DNA of 64,000 nt from Micromonospora sp. NBC_01796 (GTDB lineage: Bacteria; Actinomycetota; Actinomycetes; Mycobacteriales; Micromonosporaceae): positions 1,488,001-1,552,000 of the forward strand of contig NZ_CP109078.1 of the NCBI RefSeq assembly GCF_035917455.1. Reading direction: 5' to 3'. The notes beneath the pieces are model-generated. The model saw only the letters and a list, made by a program, of their open reading frames with translations. It was not told the DNA's origin and made no database searches. Below are positions 54,021 to 61,948 of the stretch, one piece after another (the first letter of the stretch is position 1; each line of letters starts with the position of its first letter). The translations under genes and the position numbers were made by a program.

Positions 54021-54057
54021 ACGGTCGATGGCCCAGTCACACCGGGCCGTCGACCGT
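54021..54057. terminator. Hairpin after the aquaporin gene
   Basis: ACGGTCGATGGCCC (54021-54034) pairs with GGGCCGTCGACCGT (54044-54057), with one G-U wobble. It is 12 bp after the aquaporin stop and ends just before the convergent GntR gene, whose stop is at 54064. Confidence 0.7.
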
Positions 54058-54063
54058 TTGCGT

Positions 54064-54282
54064 TCAGCGCTCCCGGACGTACACCCCGACTCCGGGCAGC
54101 GTCTCCGTGATGCCCTTGGCCCGAAGGTTCTGCATGGCCCGATCGATCACCGGCTCGGTAACGCTGTAGTGCTCGATCAACTCTCGCCGACTGGGCAGCT
54201 TGGCGCCGGGCGCGAACTCTCCCGCCTCGATGCGTTTCTCCAGGTCATCGGCAATTTCCTCATAGCGGTAGCGCGGTGGCAC
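54064..54282 (-). CDS. GntR-type winged-helix regulator without effector domain
   Basis: Protein of 72 residues. The whole protein is a GntR winged helix: YRYEEIADDLEKRIEAGEF, LPSRRELIEHYSVTEPVIDR, then a short wing GVGVYVRER. The 150-residue effector domain of full GntR proteins is absent. Such short regulators occur in actinomycete genomic islands and pSAM2-like elements. It is divergent from a pair of tiny Cys-rich genes at 54466, which are likely its targets, by position only. Confidence 0.8.
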   Translation of the reverse strand: MPPRYRYEEIADDLEKRIEAGEFAPGAKLPSRRELIEHYSVTEPVIDRAMQNLRAKGITETLPGVGVYVRER

Positions 54283-54465
54283 GGTGATCCCTCCGGTCGG
54301 CCCTTACAGAGAATCACCAACACCAAGCCCTTGACTACCCAACGCTAGCTATGGGAGCTTCGAAAACAGGTCCCTCCGGTCGGCAACCAAGGGGACCTGG
54401 ATAGCGGCCCGGCTACCTGATCTGTGATCGGTGGCCGGGTCTGCCCACCCCCTGAGGAGGCCGCG

Positions 54466-54663
54466 ATGGCGATGGACGACGGACCGGAAACTCCCGCGAC
54501 AGTGCTCTGGGCATCGAAACGGGTGATCACCCAGCACCAGCGCGGCACCTGCAAACAGTGTCGACTGGATGGCGGGTGCGAGACGCTGAACTGGGCGGTG
54601 GCCAACGTGAAGGCCAACCGACAGGCCGGCAACCGGCCAGACCGGTACGCGACGCAGCCGTGA
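54466..54663 (+). CDS. Small Cys-containing unknown protein (65 residues)
   Basis: ATG 54466 follows GAGGAGG at 5-base spacing. The protein reads MAMDDGPETPATVLWASKRV at the start, with a small cysteine cluster GTCKQCRLDGGCETL (C-x2-C-x5-C) and an Arg/Asn-rich end. It overlaps the next gene by four bases (GTGA). The Cys pattern suggests a zinc or Fe-S site, but one more ligand is missing. No family is recognised. Confidence 0.65.
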   Translation: MAMDDGPETPATVLWASKRVITQHQRGTCKQCRLDGGCETLNWAVANVKANRQAGNRPDRYATQP

Positions 54664-54842
54664 ACGAAGAGCCCGCCGAGATGTGCTTGCGGTGTCGGCG
54701 CGCGATCGAGCAGGGCGAGGCGGACCACCCCTGCGTCGACCGGGACGGCGGCGGCCCGTACCGGTTCGCACGGGAGTGGCGGTGCGAGTGCCCGTGCCCG
54801 AAGGAGACCGGTGGAGCAGAAAGATCGCGCTCGATACACTGA
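54660..54842 (+). CDS. Small Cys-rich unknown protein (60 residues)
   Basis: It starts at GTG 54660, which overlaps the stop of the preceding gene (GTGA), so it is translationally coupled. The first half has CLRCRRAIEQGEADHPC and the second half WRCECPCPKE, giving six Cys and one His that could bind zinc. It ends with a basic tail. No family is recognised. It is probably the partner of the 65-residue protein. Confidence 0.6.
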   Translation: MNEEPAEMCLRCRRAIEQGEADHPCVDRDGGGPYRFAREWRCECPCPKETGGAERSRSIH

Positions 54843-54899
54843 CACCCGGCCGATGGCGCCCACTCGCCATCACGGTCCACTACAGGGCGGGCGGTCGGG

Positions 54900-55340
54900 A
54901 TGGCGTACGGACACTGGCGGCGGGCACTCCCGCTCCTGCTACTGGGCGCGGCGCTCGTGCTGACCGGTTGCACCGGCGTCGGGGTGGCCGGCGCACCTGA
55001 CTCCGGCTCGGCGTCGTACCAGGTGTGGGGGCTGAACGAGACGTCGAGCGAACTCGGCGGGGCGAACCGGACCGTGGTGCTCAACGGCGATTTCGACAAC
55101 GACAGCAAGGCGTTCTTCGCCGTCAAGGGCGACTGGGACAAGGACGGGTTCACCCTGGACGAGGCGAGCGGCACGAAGGTCCGGGACCTGGCCGACTCAC
55201 TGCCGGAACGTACCGGCGACCCGAACTGCGTACGACTGGTCCTGGTCGACGGCCGCCTCCTCGGCGACCAGGCCGTGGCCGCCATCACCGTCGCCGAGAT
55301 CCCCGACACCGGCCCGGTCACGGCCACCCCCCTGACCTAA
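54900..55340 (+). CDS. Lipoprotein of unknown function
   Basis: Protein of 146 residues. A lipoprotein signal peptide ends with the lipobox LTGC at residues 21-24, so the mature protein is bound to the outer face of the membrane. The mature part is acidic and has NETSSELGGANRTVVLNGDF and a Lys/Asp-rich stretch. No family is recognised. It is followed by a C-rich tract and the repeat at 55380-55450. Confidence 0.65.
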   Translation: MAYGHWRRALPLLLLGAALVLTGCTGVGVAGAPDSGSASYQVWGLNETSSELGGANRTVVLNGDFDNDSKAFFAVKGDWDKDGFTLDEASGTKVRDLADSLPERTGDPNCVRLVLVDGRLLGDQAVAAITVAEIPDTGPVTATPLT

Positions 55341-55375
55341 CCCCCGTCCCCACCCCCTCGCCCCGCCCCCATCCG
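55341..55375. other. C-rich tract left of the 55.4 kb repeat
   Basis: Six runs of three to five C in 35 bases on the plus strand (CCCCC, CCCC, CCCCC, CCCC, CCCCC). On the minus strand this gives a G-quadruplex pattern. With the G-rich tract at 55455-55475 it flanks the inverted repeat, as at 32.6 kb. Confidence 0.5.
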
Positions 55376-55379
55376 TCGC

Positions 55380-55450
55380 CGATCTTGCAGTTGTGGTGCC
55401 TGAATCGAGGCACTGATCCCGATTTGTGTACCGCCACAAGTGCAAGATCG
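55380..55450. repeat. 17-bp inverted repeat between C-rich and G-rich tracts
   Basis: CGATCTTGCAGTTGTGG (55380-55396) and CCACAAGTGCAAGATCG (55434-55450) pair at 16 of 17 positions. The loop is 37 nt. It sits between a lipoprotein gene and aceB, both on the plus strand, with C-rich sequence on its left and G-rich sequence on its right. Confidence 0.75.
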
Positions 55451-55531
55451 TCGCGGGGAGCGGGGTGGGTGGGGGCTCGTCTAGAGTCGGCGGGCGGGTG
55501 TTGATGGGTTGGGGTAGTGGGGGGAGTGTCG

Positions 55532-57133
55532 ATGGGTCTGACCGACGGGGTTGAGGTTGACGGGCCGTTGCACGGGCGGTACGAGGAGATCCTCAGCGCC
55601 GAGGCGCTCGGGTTCCTGGCGGAACTGCACCGCGTCTTCGAGCCTCGGCGCCGGGACCTGATGGGCCGCCGGGCCGCGCGGGAGGCGGTGCTTGCCGAGG
55701 GCGGGTTGTTCGACTACCTGCCCGACACCGCGCACATCCGCGAGGGCGACTGGCGGGTCGCCGAACCCGCACCCGGACTGGTCGACCGCCGGGTCGAGAT
55801 CACCGGACCCACCGACGCGAAGATGACCATCAACGCCCTCAACTCCGGGGCGAAGGTCTGGCTCGCCGACCTCGAGGACGCGAACACCCCGGCCTGGGAA
55901 AACGTGATCGGCGGGCAACTCAACCTGCGGGACGCGATCGACCGTACGCTCGACTTCACCGGACCCACCGGCAAGCGCTACACCCTGCACGACGGCGACC
56001 TGGCCACCATCGTCGTACGCCCGCGTGGCTGGCACCTGACCGAGAAGCACCTCCTGGTCGACGGCGAGAGGCTGGCCGGGGCGCTGGTCGACTTCGGCCT
56101 CTACTTTTTCCACTGCGCCCAGCGGCAGCTCGACCACGGCGCCGGACCCTACTTCTACCTGCCCAAACTGGAGAGTCACCTCGAAGCGCGGCTCTGGAAC
56201 GACGTCTTCGTCCTCGCGCAGGAACGGCTCGGCATCCCGCGCGGCACGATCCGGGCAACGGTGCTGATCGAGACCTTCCCGGCCGCGTTCGAGATGGAGG
56301 AGATCCTCCACGAGCTGCGCGAGCACTCCGCCGGGCTGAACGCCGGCCGCTGGGACTACATGTTCAGCGTGGTCAAGAAGTTCCGCAGCAGGGGCGCGGA
56401 CTTCCTGCTCCCGGACCGGAACACGGTGACGATGACCGCCCCGTTCATCCGGGCGTACACCGAACTGCTCGTCCGGACCTGTCACAAGCGCGGCGCGCAC
56501 GCAATCGGCGGCATGGCCGCGTTCATCCCGAGCCGGCGGGACCCGCAGGTCAACGAGACCGCGTTGGCCAAGGTCCGCGAGGACAAGACGCGCGAGGCGG
56601 GCGACGGCTTCGACGGTTCCTGGGTGGCCCACCCGGACCTGGTGCCGCTCTGCCGGGAGATCTTCGACGCCCGCCTCGGCGACCGGCCGCACCAACTCGA
56701 CCGGGTCCGCGCCGACGTCACCGTCACCGCCGCGCAACTGCTGGACGTACGGCACACGCCCGGGTCGCGTACGGAGGCCGGGCTGCGCAGCAACATCAGC
56801 GTCGGCATCCAGTACCTGGCCAGTTGGTTGGCCGGCACCGGTGCGGTGGCCATCAACAACCTGATGGAGGACGCGGCGACCGCCGAGATCTCCCGTTCCC
56901 AGGTGTGGCAGTGGCTGCACACCGGGGTGACGCTCGACGCCGGCAGCGGTGGGGCCGGACCCGGCCCGTTGGTCACCCGTGAACTGGTCGAACGGATCGC
57001 CGACGAGGAGATCGTGGCGCTGGGCGGCGACCCCGGTCGGTACGCCGCCGCCCGTGACCTCTTCCTCGAGGTGGCCGTCGCGGACGAGTTCGTCGACTTC
57101 CTCACCGTGCCGGCGTACGAGCGGATGCCCTGA
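55532..57133 (+). CDS. aceB: Malate synthase A
   Basis: Protein of 533 residues. ATG 55532 follows GGGGGAG. Active-site motifs: [17 protein letters not shown] (acetyl-CoA side), [35 protein letters not shown] (the metal-binding Glu/Asp region), and [20 protein letters not shown] with [13 protein letters not shown]. It condenses glyoxylate and acetyl-CoA to malate, the second step of the glyoxylate shunt. The aceA gene is not in this window. It is convergent with the SRPBCC gene, with only 25 bp between stops. Confidence 0.96.
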   Translation: MGLTDGVEVDGPLHGRYEEILSAEALGFLAELHRVFEPRRRDLMGRRAAREAVLAEGGLFDYLPDTAHIREGDWRVAEPAPGLVDRRVEITGPTDAKMTINALNSGAKVWLADLEDANTPAWENVIGGQLNLRDAIDRTLDFTGPTGKRYTLHDGDLATIVVRPRGWHLTEKHLLVDGERLAGALVDFGLYFFHCAQRQLDHGAGPYFYLPKLESHLEARLWNDVFVLAQERLGIPRGTIRATVLIETFPAAFEMEEILHELREHSAGLNAGRWDYMFSVVKKFRSRGADFLLPDRNTVTMTAPFIRAYTELLVRTCHKRGAHAIGGMAAFIPSRRDPQVNETALAKVREDKTREAGDGFDGSWVAHPDLVPLCREIFDARLGDRPHQLDRVRADVTVTAAQLLDVRHTPGSRTEAGLRSNISVGIQYLASWLAGTGAVAINNLMEDAATAEISRSQVWQWLHTGVTLDAGSGGAGPGPLVTRELVERIADEEIVALGGDPGRYAAARDLFLEVAVADEFVDFLTVPAYERMP

Positions 57134-57158
57134 CCGGGGTCCCGCCGTCGGCGCGCGG

Positions 57159-57641
57159 TCAGTCCGTTGTGGACTGCTTCCCGGCGTACGCGGCCAGCCC
57201 CTCGGCGGTCTGCCGGATGAACCGTCCGAGGAACAGACGGTAGAACCAGCCGGTGCCGGGCACCTTCGCCTCGAAGGTCGAGTGCCACCGGATCGTGGTG
57301 CCCTCCAGGGTCGGCGTCAGGTCGACGTCGGCCCGGTAGTCCCGCAACGGCAGCCCGGACAGGAGTACGTAACTGAGCCGGCGGGCCGACACCAGTTCCA
57401 CGATCTCCTCCCGGCTGGTCATCGGCCCGGTACGGAACACCCGGATCGCGCCCACCTCCTCGTGTGCGCCCGGCCCGCCGTCCCCGGCCCCGTTCCCGTC
57501 CACCGGCGGTACCGCCCGTTCCAGCTCGAACGAGTCCAGCCCCGACCAGGTCGGCCAGGTGGCGCCGGCCCGCAGCAACGCGTACACGGTCTCCACCCCG
57601 GCCACCGACCGGGCCGTCACATCGATTTCCTGCCGTCCCAT
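57159..57641 (-). CDS. SRPBCC (polyketide cyclase-like) protein
   Basis: Protein of 160 residues. The helix-grip pattern of the START/SRPBCC fold is seen: GRQEIDVTARSVAGVETVYA at the start, WPTWSGLDSFELERA, then the beta strands RWHSTFEAKVPGTGWFYRL and a long C-terminal helix. These proteins bind small hydrophobic ligands, and some act as cyclases, lipid carriers or hydrolases. ATG 57641 follows GGGGAG. It is convergent with aceB; no metabolic partner is close. Confidence 0.75.
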   Translation of the reverse strand: MGRQEIDVTARSVAGVETVYALLRAGATWPTWSGLDSFELERAVPPVDGNGAGDGGPGAHEEVGAIRVFRTGPMTSREEIVELVSARRLSYVLLSGLPLRDYRADVDLTPTLEGTTIRWHSTFEAKVPGTGWFYRLFLGRFIRQTAEGLAAYAGKQSTTD

Positions 57642-57671
57642 TCCCACTCCCCGTGGATTCTGCGGTTTTCA

Positions 57672-57737
57672 CCGTCGATCCAGGGTAGATCCTGGTCAGT
57701 CGATCTCTGCACGCACTGATTTGCCCCGGATCGACGG
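57672..57737. repeat. Imperfect inverted repeat upstream of the SRPBCC gene
   Basis: CCGTCGATCC (57672-57681) pairs with GGATCGACGG (57728-57737), and inner flanks are partly complementary (CAGT against ACTG). The motif TCGATCCAGGG also occurs in the hairpin at 3602-3648. It lies between a lipoprotein stop and the SRPBCC start on the minus strand. Confidence 0.5.
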
Positions 57738-57765
57738 CAACTCGGGTGTGGACGGACAGCGGAAT

Positions 57766-58491
57766 TCAGGAGCGGGTGACGCGGAAGATCCGGCGGTTGT
57801 CCTCGGGCGCCGTGTCGCGGTACATCTCGCCCTGCGGACCGGCGGACCAGGCGTCGACGAGCCAGCGGGAGATGGTGCTGTCGTTGTTGTCCTCGGCGGA
57901 CGGCGACTTGACCCCGAGACGGTAGACCCGGGACTCACCGGCCCCCAGGGCGCCCTTGTCACACTTCGACCCGGCCGGGAAGCCGTCCTGCCGTGACCGG
58001 AGCTGGTCGCAGCCGGCCCAGTCGCCACCGTCGGCGGACATGCTCGCGGGCAGTTCGACGGTGAAGATCAGCCGGGCGACCGGGAACGGTCCGTTGTTCC
58101 GGATGGTGACCACCAGTTCGCCGTGGCGTACGCCGTTGACCGGGCGGTCGAGGGTGAGGCCGGGGGTCTGCGGTACCAGGTCGGTGAAGTCCCGCGCCGG
58201 GTCGTAGCCGGCCGGCGGCTTCGTGGCAGGCGTCGCCGGGCGGCTCGGCGTACGGGTCACCGGCTTCGTCGGCGTCCCGGTGGGCGCTGCCGTCTCGGGC
58301 GAGGTCGTGGGCGGGGCAGTGGGCGGGGCAATGGTCGCGGTCGCGGTCGGTACGGTTCCGCCGCCGGTGCCCCCGGTCGCCGGTTCGGAGGCGCTTCCGC
58401 AGCCGACCGCCGCCAGCAGCAGTCCGCCGCCCAGCGCGGCCGTCACCAGCGCGGCCCTCCACCGTCCGCCGATCCCCCGTGCTCGGTACAT
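57766..58491 (-). CDS. Secreted lipoprotein with Thr/Pro-rich linker
   Basis: Protein of 241 residues. The signal peptide ends with the lipobox LAAVGC at residues 26-31. A Thr/Pro/Ala-rich linker of about 60 residues follows, then a beta-rich domain: HGELVVTIRNNGPFPVARLI and MSADGGDWAGCDQLRSRQDG. It resembles immunoglobulin-like extracellular domains (DUF11/CARDB-like), but I cannot fix the family. Four Cys in the last part suggest one or two disulfides. It is divergent from the large membrane protein at 58735. Confidence 0.65.
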   Translation of the reverse strand: MYRARGIGGRWRAALVTAALGGGLLLAAVGCGSASEPATGGTGGGTVPTATATIAPPTAPPTTSPETAAPTGTPTKPVTRTPSRPATPATKPPAGYDPARDFTDLVPQTPGLTLDRPVNGVRHGELVVTIRNNGPFPVARLIFTVELPASMSADGGDWAGCDQLRSRQDGFPAGSKCDKGALGAGESRVYRLGVKSPSAEDNNDSTISRWLVDAWSAGPQGEMYRDTAPEDNRRIFRVTRS

Positions 58492-58734
58492 CGTTCCTCC
58501 TCGTCAAGGGCCGGTTCCCGGCCGTACCCGTTACACGGGCGGGCTATCACCGCGGTTGCGTCGGCTCACCGACAGCGCAAACCAGATAGTTACCACTATC
58601 TGCCCATTTGAGTCTGATATCCGACTGCGCCAACCCGGCCACGGGAGCACGGTGGAGAAGCACCGGTCGCCTCGAACATCGCCCCTGAGCTGGGCAAACG
58701 AGGCTCCGATGCCGATCATCGGAGAGGTTGCCCC

Positions 58735-61179
58735 ATGCCGCTCGTGCGATTCGACACCGATCCGGTCCAGCGTCCCACCGGCCTCGTACCCCCGATTCCG
58801 GACCTCGAAGGGGTCACCGAGCTACGGCTGCACGGCGTCGGCGGGACCACCCCGCAGGACCTGCTCGGCGACGACGCCCCGCTACAGGTCTCCGGCGACC
58901 GGATCGCCGGCTTCTACCGGACCGCCGACGTTGCCGGGCGCCACGTCGAGGCGTACTCGTGGGGTGGGATGACCTCACGGGCCGGCTCCCGGGTGCTGTG
59001 GCTGCTGCTGTTCCCGTTCGCACTGGCCAACGTCGCCGGGTGGATGTGCACCCCGCGTACGCACGCCTCCGGGTGGCGGTTCCGGCTGCACCGTACGGCG
59101 ACCCGCTGGGCGGCCCTGTTCCTCACCCTCAACCTGCTGCTCATCTCCGTGATCACCGCACTGGAACTGCTGGCGTACCAGTGCGCGGGCCGGGCCCGGT
59201 GCGCCGAGCAGAGCTGGCTGCTGCGCCCGCTGCGTGACCCGCTGCTCGCCGACTTTCCGGGCCGGCGACTGCTGCTCGGCGCGCTGGCACCCCTCGCCCT
59301 GGTCGCTCTGCTGGCGGTGCTGACCCTGCGGTCGATCGGCCGCTACGAGGCGGTCAACCCACCGCTGCGGGTGGTCGCGACGGCATCGACGCGCAGTGCC
59401 GCACAACCCGGTGTGGGCCTGTCCGATCCGACCTTCTGGGCCGGTGGGCGCAGCACCCACGACCTGGGGCACCTGCATCTCGGCGCGGGACTCGGGTTCG
59501 TCGGAATGAGCCTCGCCCACACCGTGCACGCCACCTCGTCGGTGGCCGGGGCACCGGTGACCGCCGGTTGGCTGCACACAGGTGTGCTGCTGGCCGGCGG
59601 CGGGCTGCTGCTCGCCGTACTGGTCCTCACCGCGCTCGACGCGTGTCCGCCCGGCAGTGCCCGCGCCGTGTTCGCCTTGGGCGCGGTCACGCTGGTCGGC
59701 GCCGGCTGGTTCGCCGCGATCCAACCCGGGTACGCCCAACCCTTCGGCTACCTGCCGGGCATCCCGTTGGTGTCCAACCTGACGCTCGGCGCGGTCGGCG
59801 TCAGCCTGCTGCTGGTGCTGGTGGCGTCCCTGTGCGGGGGCTGGCGCCGGGGGACGTTTGTCATCTTCGGTCCGTTCGTGGCGCAGGTGCTCGGCGTCTT
59901 CGCGCTCAACGTCGTACTGCTCGGGGCGATGTCCCGGTTCGCCGACCTGGTGGCGGAGGTGTCGTCCCGGAGCAAGCTGCCGTCCGCGCCCACCACGGGG
60001 GCGGAGGTGTACATCTATCCGATCGTCGCGAAGATGGTCAACTACCTGACGCTGGCGCCGCTGGCGCTGATCCTGCTCTTCGTCCTGTACGAGCTCGTCG
60101 TCTACTGGCGGGCGGGGGCGGACCGGGCCACGGTGACCCGGATCTGCGAGTGGTACCGGGGCAACGTGGCCGAGCCCACGGACGAGCGCAGGTGGCAGTA
60201 CGACGCCGCCGGCGGTGGCGTGTCCACATCGGACGTAACTGCGTCCGGGACGGCCGGGCGGGCCTGGGGAGCACGGCTGGCGCGGGCTCGGCGGTTCGCC
60301 GGAATGGCGCACGACCTGGACAAGCTGATGACCGTGATGGCGGTGGCGGTGACCACGGTGGTGATCGCGATCCAGGTGCGGTACGTCGCCTACGGCAAGC
60401 TGCCCTGGGGCACCCAGTGGGCCTACACCCTGGGCAGTTACCTGGCGTCCGGCATCCCGCTGGCGCTCATCGTGCTGCTGCGCCGGGGTTGGCGCAATCT
60501 GGAGAGTCGACGTCGGATCGGCGTCCTCTGGGACGTGATGACGTTCTGGCCGCGCGCGTACCATCCGCTGGCCCCGCCGTCGTACGCGGAACGGGCGGTG
60601 CCGGAGGTGCAGCGGCGGCTGTGGCGGATCCACGACCGGGGCGGGCGGGTGGTGGTCACCGCGCACAGCCAGGGCACCGTGATCGCCGCCGCCGCCCTGT
60701 TGCAGCCGCACAGCCGGCCGGACGACGACGTGGTGGGGCTGGTGACCTTCGGGTCACCGCTGCGCACCCTGTACGGGTGGGCGTTTCCGGCGTACTTCGG
60801 CGAGACCGTGCTGCGTCAGCTCTCCCCCGCCGACGATACGACGGGAGCGGCGGTGCACGAGTGGCGGAACTTCTACTACCTCACCGACTACATCGGCGGC
60901 CCCGTACTCCCCGATCGGGGCGGGCCCGAGGAGCGGGTGGACGTGGAGCTGCCCGATCCGCCGACGAGCTGGCACATCTACGGTCAGCCGGAGCCGGTCG
61001 CCGGCCGCCACTCCGGTTACTGGTCCGACCCGGCGGTCTGGCTGACCGTGGACCGGCTGGCGGGCGAGTTGGCGACCACGGCGGCGGTGCCACTGCCCCG
61101 GACGCGACCCGACGACCCGGCGCGGCTCAGACCAGTTCCGCGTCGTGCACCAGCAGGGCCACCTGCACCCGGTTGTTGA
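58735..61179 (+). CDS. Membrane-embedded alpha/beta-hydrolase-like protein
   Basis: Protein of 814 residues. The first 80 contain ELRLHGVGGTTPQDLLGD, an oxyanion-hole-like H-G-x-G-G-T. After that come about ten hydrophobic segments, between residues 86 and about 590. The C-terminal 190 residues hold a nucleophile elbow, VTAHSQGTVIAAAA (Ser645), followed by LVTFGSPLRTLYGW and RHSGYW (His759), matching the Ser and His of a lipase/esterase triad; the Asp is not obvious. So the hydrolase fold seems split by, or attached to, a membrane domain. Substrate unknown. The end overlaps the response-regulator gene by 53 bases on the opposite strand. Confidence 0.6.
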   Translation: MPLVRFDTDPVQRPTGLVPPIPDLEGVTELRLHGVGGTTPQDLLGDDAPLQVSGDRIAGFYRTADVAGRHVEAYSWGGMTSRAGSRVLWLLLFPFALANVAGWMCTPRTHASGWRFRLHRTATRWAALFLTLNLLLISVITALELLAYQCAGRARCAEQSWLLRPLRDPLLADFPGRRLLLGALAPLALVALLAVLTLRSIGRYEAVNPPLRVVATASTRSAAQPGVGLSDPTFWAGGRSTHDLGHLHLGAGLGFVGMSLAHTVHATSSVAGAPVTAGWLHTGVLLAGGGLLLAVLVLTALDACPPGSARAVFALGAVTLVGAGWFAAIQPGYAQPFGYLPGIPLVSNLTLGAVGVSLLLVLVASLCGGWRRGTFVIFGPFVAQVLGVFALNVVLLGAMSRFADLVAEVSSRSKLPSAPTTGAEVYIYPIVAKMVNYLTLAPLALILLFVLYELVVYWRAGADRATVTRICEWYRGNVAEPTDERRWQYDAAGGGVSTSDVTASGTAGRAWGARLARARRFAGMAHDLDKLMTVMAVAVTTVVIAIQVRYVAYGKLPWGTQWAYTLGSYLASGIPLALIVLLRRGWRNLESRRRIGVLWDVMTFWPRAYHPLAPPSYAERAVPEVQRRLWRIHDRGGRVVVTAHSQGTVIAAAALLQPHSRPDDDVVGLVTFGSPLRTLYGWAFPAYFGETVLRQLSPADDTTGAAVHEWRNFYYLTDYIGGPVLPDRGGPEERVDVELPDPPTSWHIYGQPEPVAGRHSGYWSDPAVWLTVDRLAGELATTAAVPLPRTRPDDPARLRPVPRRAPAGPPAPGC

Positions 61180-61936
61180 GTTCGAGCTTCGCCAGCAGCC
61201 GGGAGACGTACGCCTTGACGGTGGCCACGCTCATGTAGAGCGCGGCGGAGATCTCGGCGTTCGAGCACCCCCGCCCGAGCGCCAGCGCCACCTCCCGTTC
61301 CCGGTCGCTGAGTCCGGCGAGCTGCCGCAGCGCCCGTTCCCGCCGGGAGTCCGCACCGGTCCGCCCACCCGTGCCGGACGGGACATCGGGTACGGGCCCG
61401 GTCGCGTACGCGATCAACCGGCGGGTGACGGCCGGCGACAGGGTGGCCTCGCCGGCCGCCACCCGCCGGACCGCGCGGACGATCTCGGCCGGCGGGGTGT
61501 CCTTGAGCAGGAAGCCGCTGGCACCCGCGCGCAGGGCCCGGAGCACGTGCTCGTCGGCGTCGAAGGTGGTCAGCACCAGCACCTCGGGCGGATCGGGCGC
61601 CTGCCGGAGTGCCTCGGTGGCGGCCAGCCCGTCGACCCGGGGCATCCGGATGTCCATCAGCACCACGTCCGGCGCGTACGCGGCCACCGCGGCGGCGACC
61701 TCACTCCCGTCGGCCACCTCACCGACCACCCGGAGATCCTCGGCCCCGCCGAGGATCATCGACAGCCCGGCCCGGACCAGCGCGTCGTCGTCCACCAGCA
61801 GGACCCGGATCACCCCGTCCCCGCCCGCCGCCGAATCGCCCGCCGGGGCCGATCCGCCGGCCGCCGTCGATCCGTCACCCACGCCCACCCCGGTTGAACT
61901 GTCGCCCACGCCGACCCCGGTTGAACTGTCGCTCAC
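61127..61936 (-). CDS. NarL/FixJ-type response regulator
   Basis: Protein of 269 residues from GTG 61936, which overlaps the kinase stop (GTGA). Its first 45 residues are a low-complexity region with the nine-residue repeat SSTGVGVGD. The receiver domain follows (IRVLLVDDDALVRAGLSMIL, phosphoacceptor in VVLMDIRMPRVDG). A LuxR-type HTH ends it (AGLSDREREVALALGRGCS, then VATVKAYVSRLLAKLELNN). The true start could also be an internal GTG nearer the receiver domain. It is coupled to the histidine kinase and probably controls the divergent ABC ATPase gene. Confidence 0.9.
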   Translation of the reverse strand: MSDSSTGVGVGDSSTGVGVGDGSTAAGGSAPAGDSAAGGDGVIRVLLVDDDALVRAGLSMILGGAEDLRVVGEVADGSEVAAAVAAYAPDVVLMDIRMPRVDGLAATEALRQAPDPPEVLVLTTFDADEHVLRALRAGASGFLLKDTPPAEIVRAVRRVAAGEATLSPAVTRRLIAYATGPVPDVPSGTGGRTGADSRRERALRQLAGLSDREREVALALGRGCSNAEISAALYMSVATVKAYVSRLLAKLELNNRVQVALLVHDAELV

Positions 61937-61948
61937 GCCGACCACGGT
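61878..61948 (+). repeat. 27-bp tandem repeat at the kinase/regulator junction
   Basis: The unit (cccacgcc-N-accccggttgaactgtcg) occurs at 61878-61904, again at 61905-61931 with one change, and partly at 61932-61948. It codes a nine-residue repeat at the N-terminus of the response regulator and includes the GTGA overlap with the kinase gene. Confidence 0.85.

Noticed and set aside
54064-54842. Integrated pSAM2-like mobile element
   Set aside because: Only the GntR gene and two small genes fit; no integrase, excisionase, replication gene, tRNA or attachment repeat was seen.
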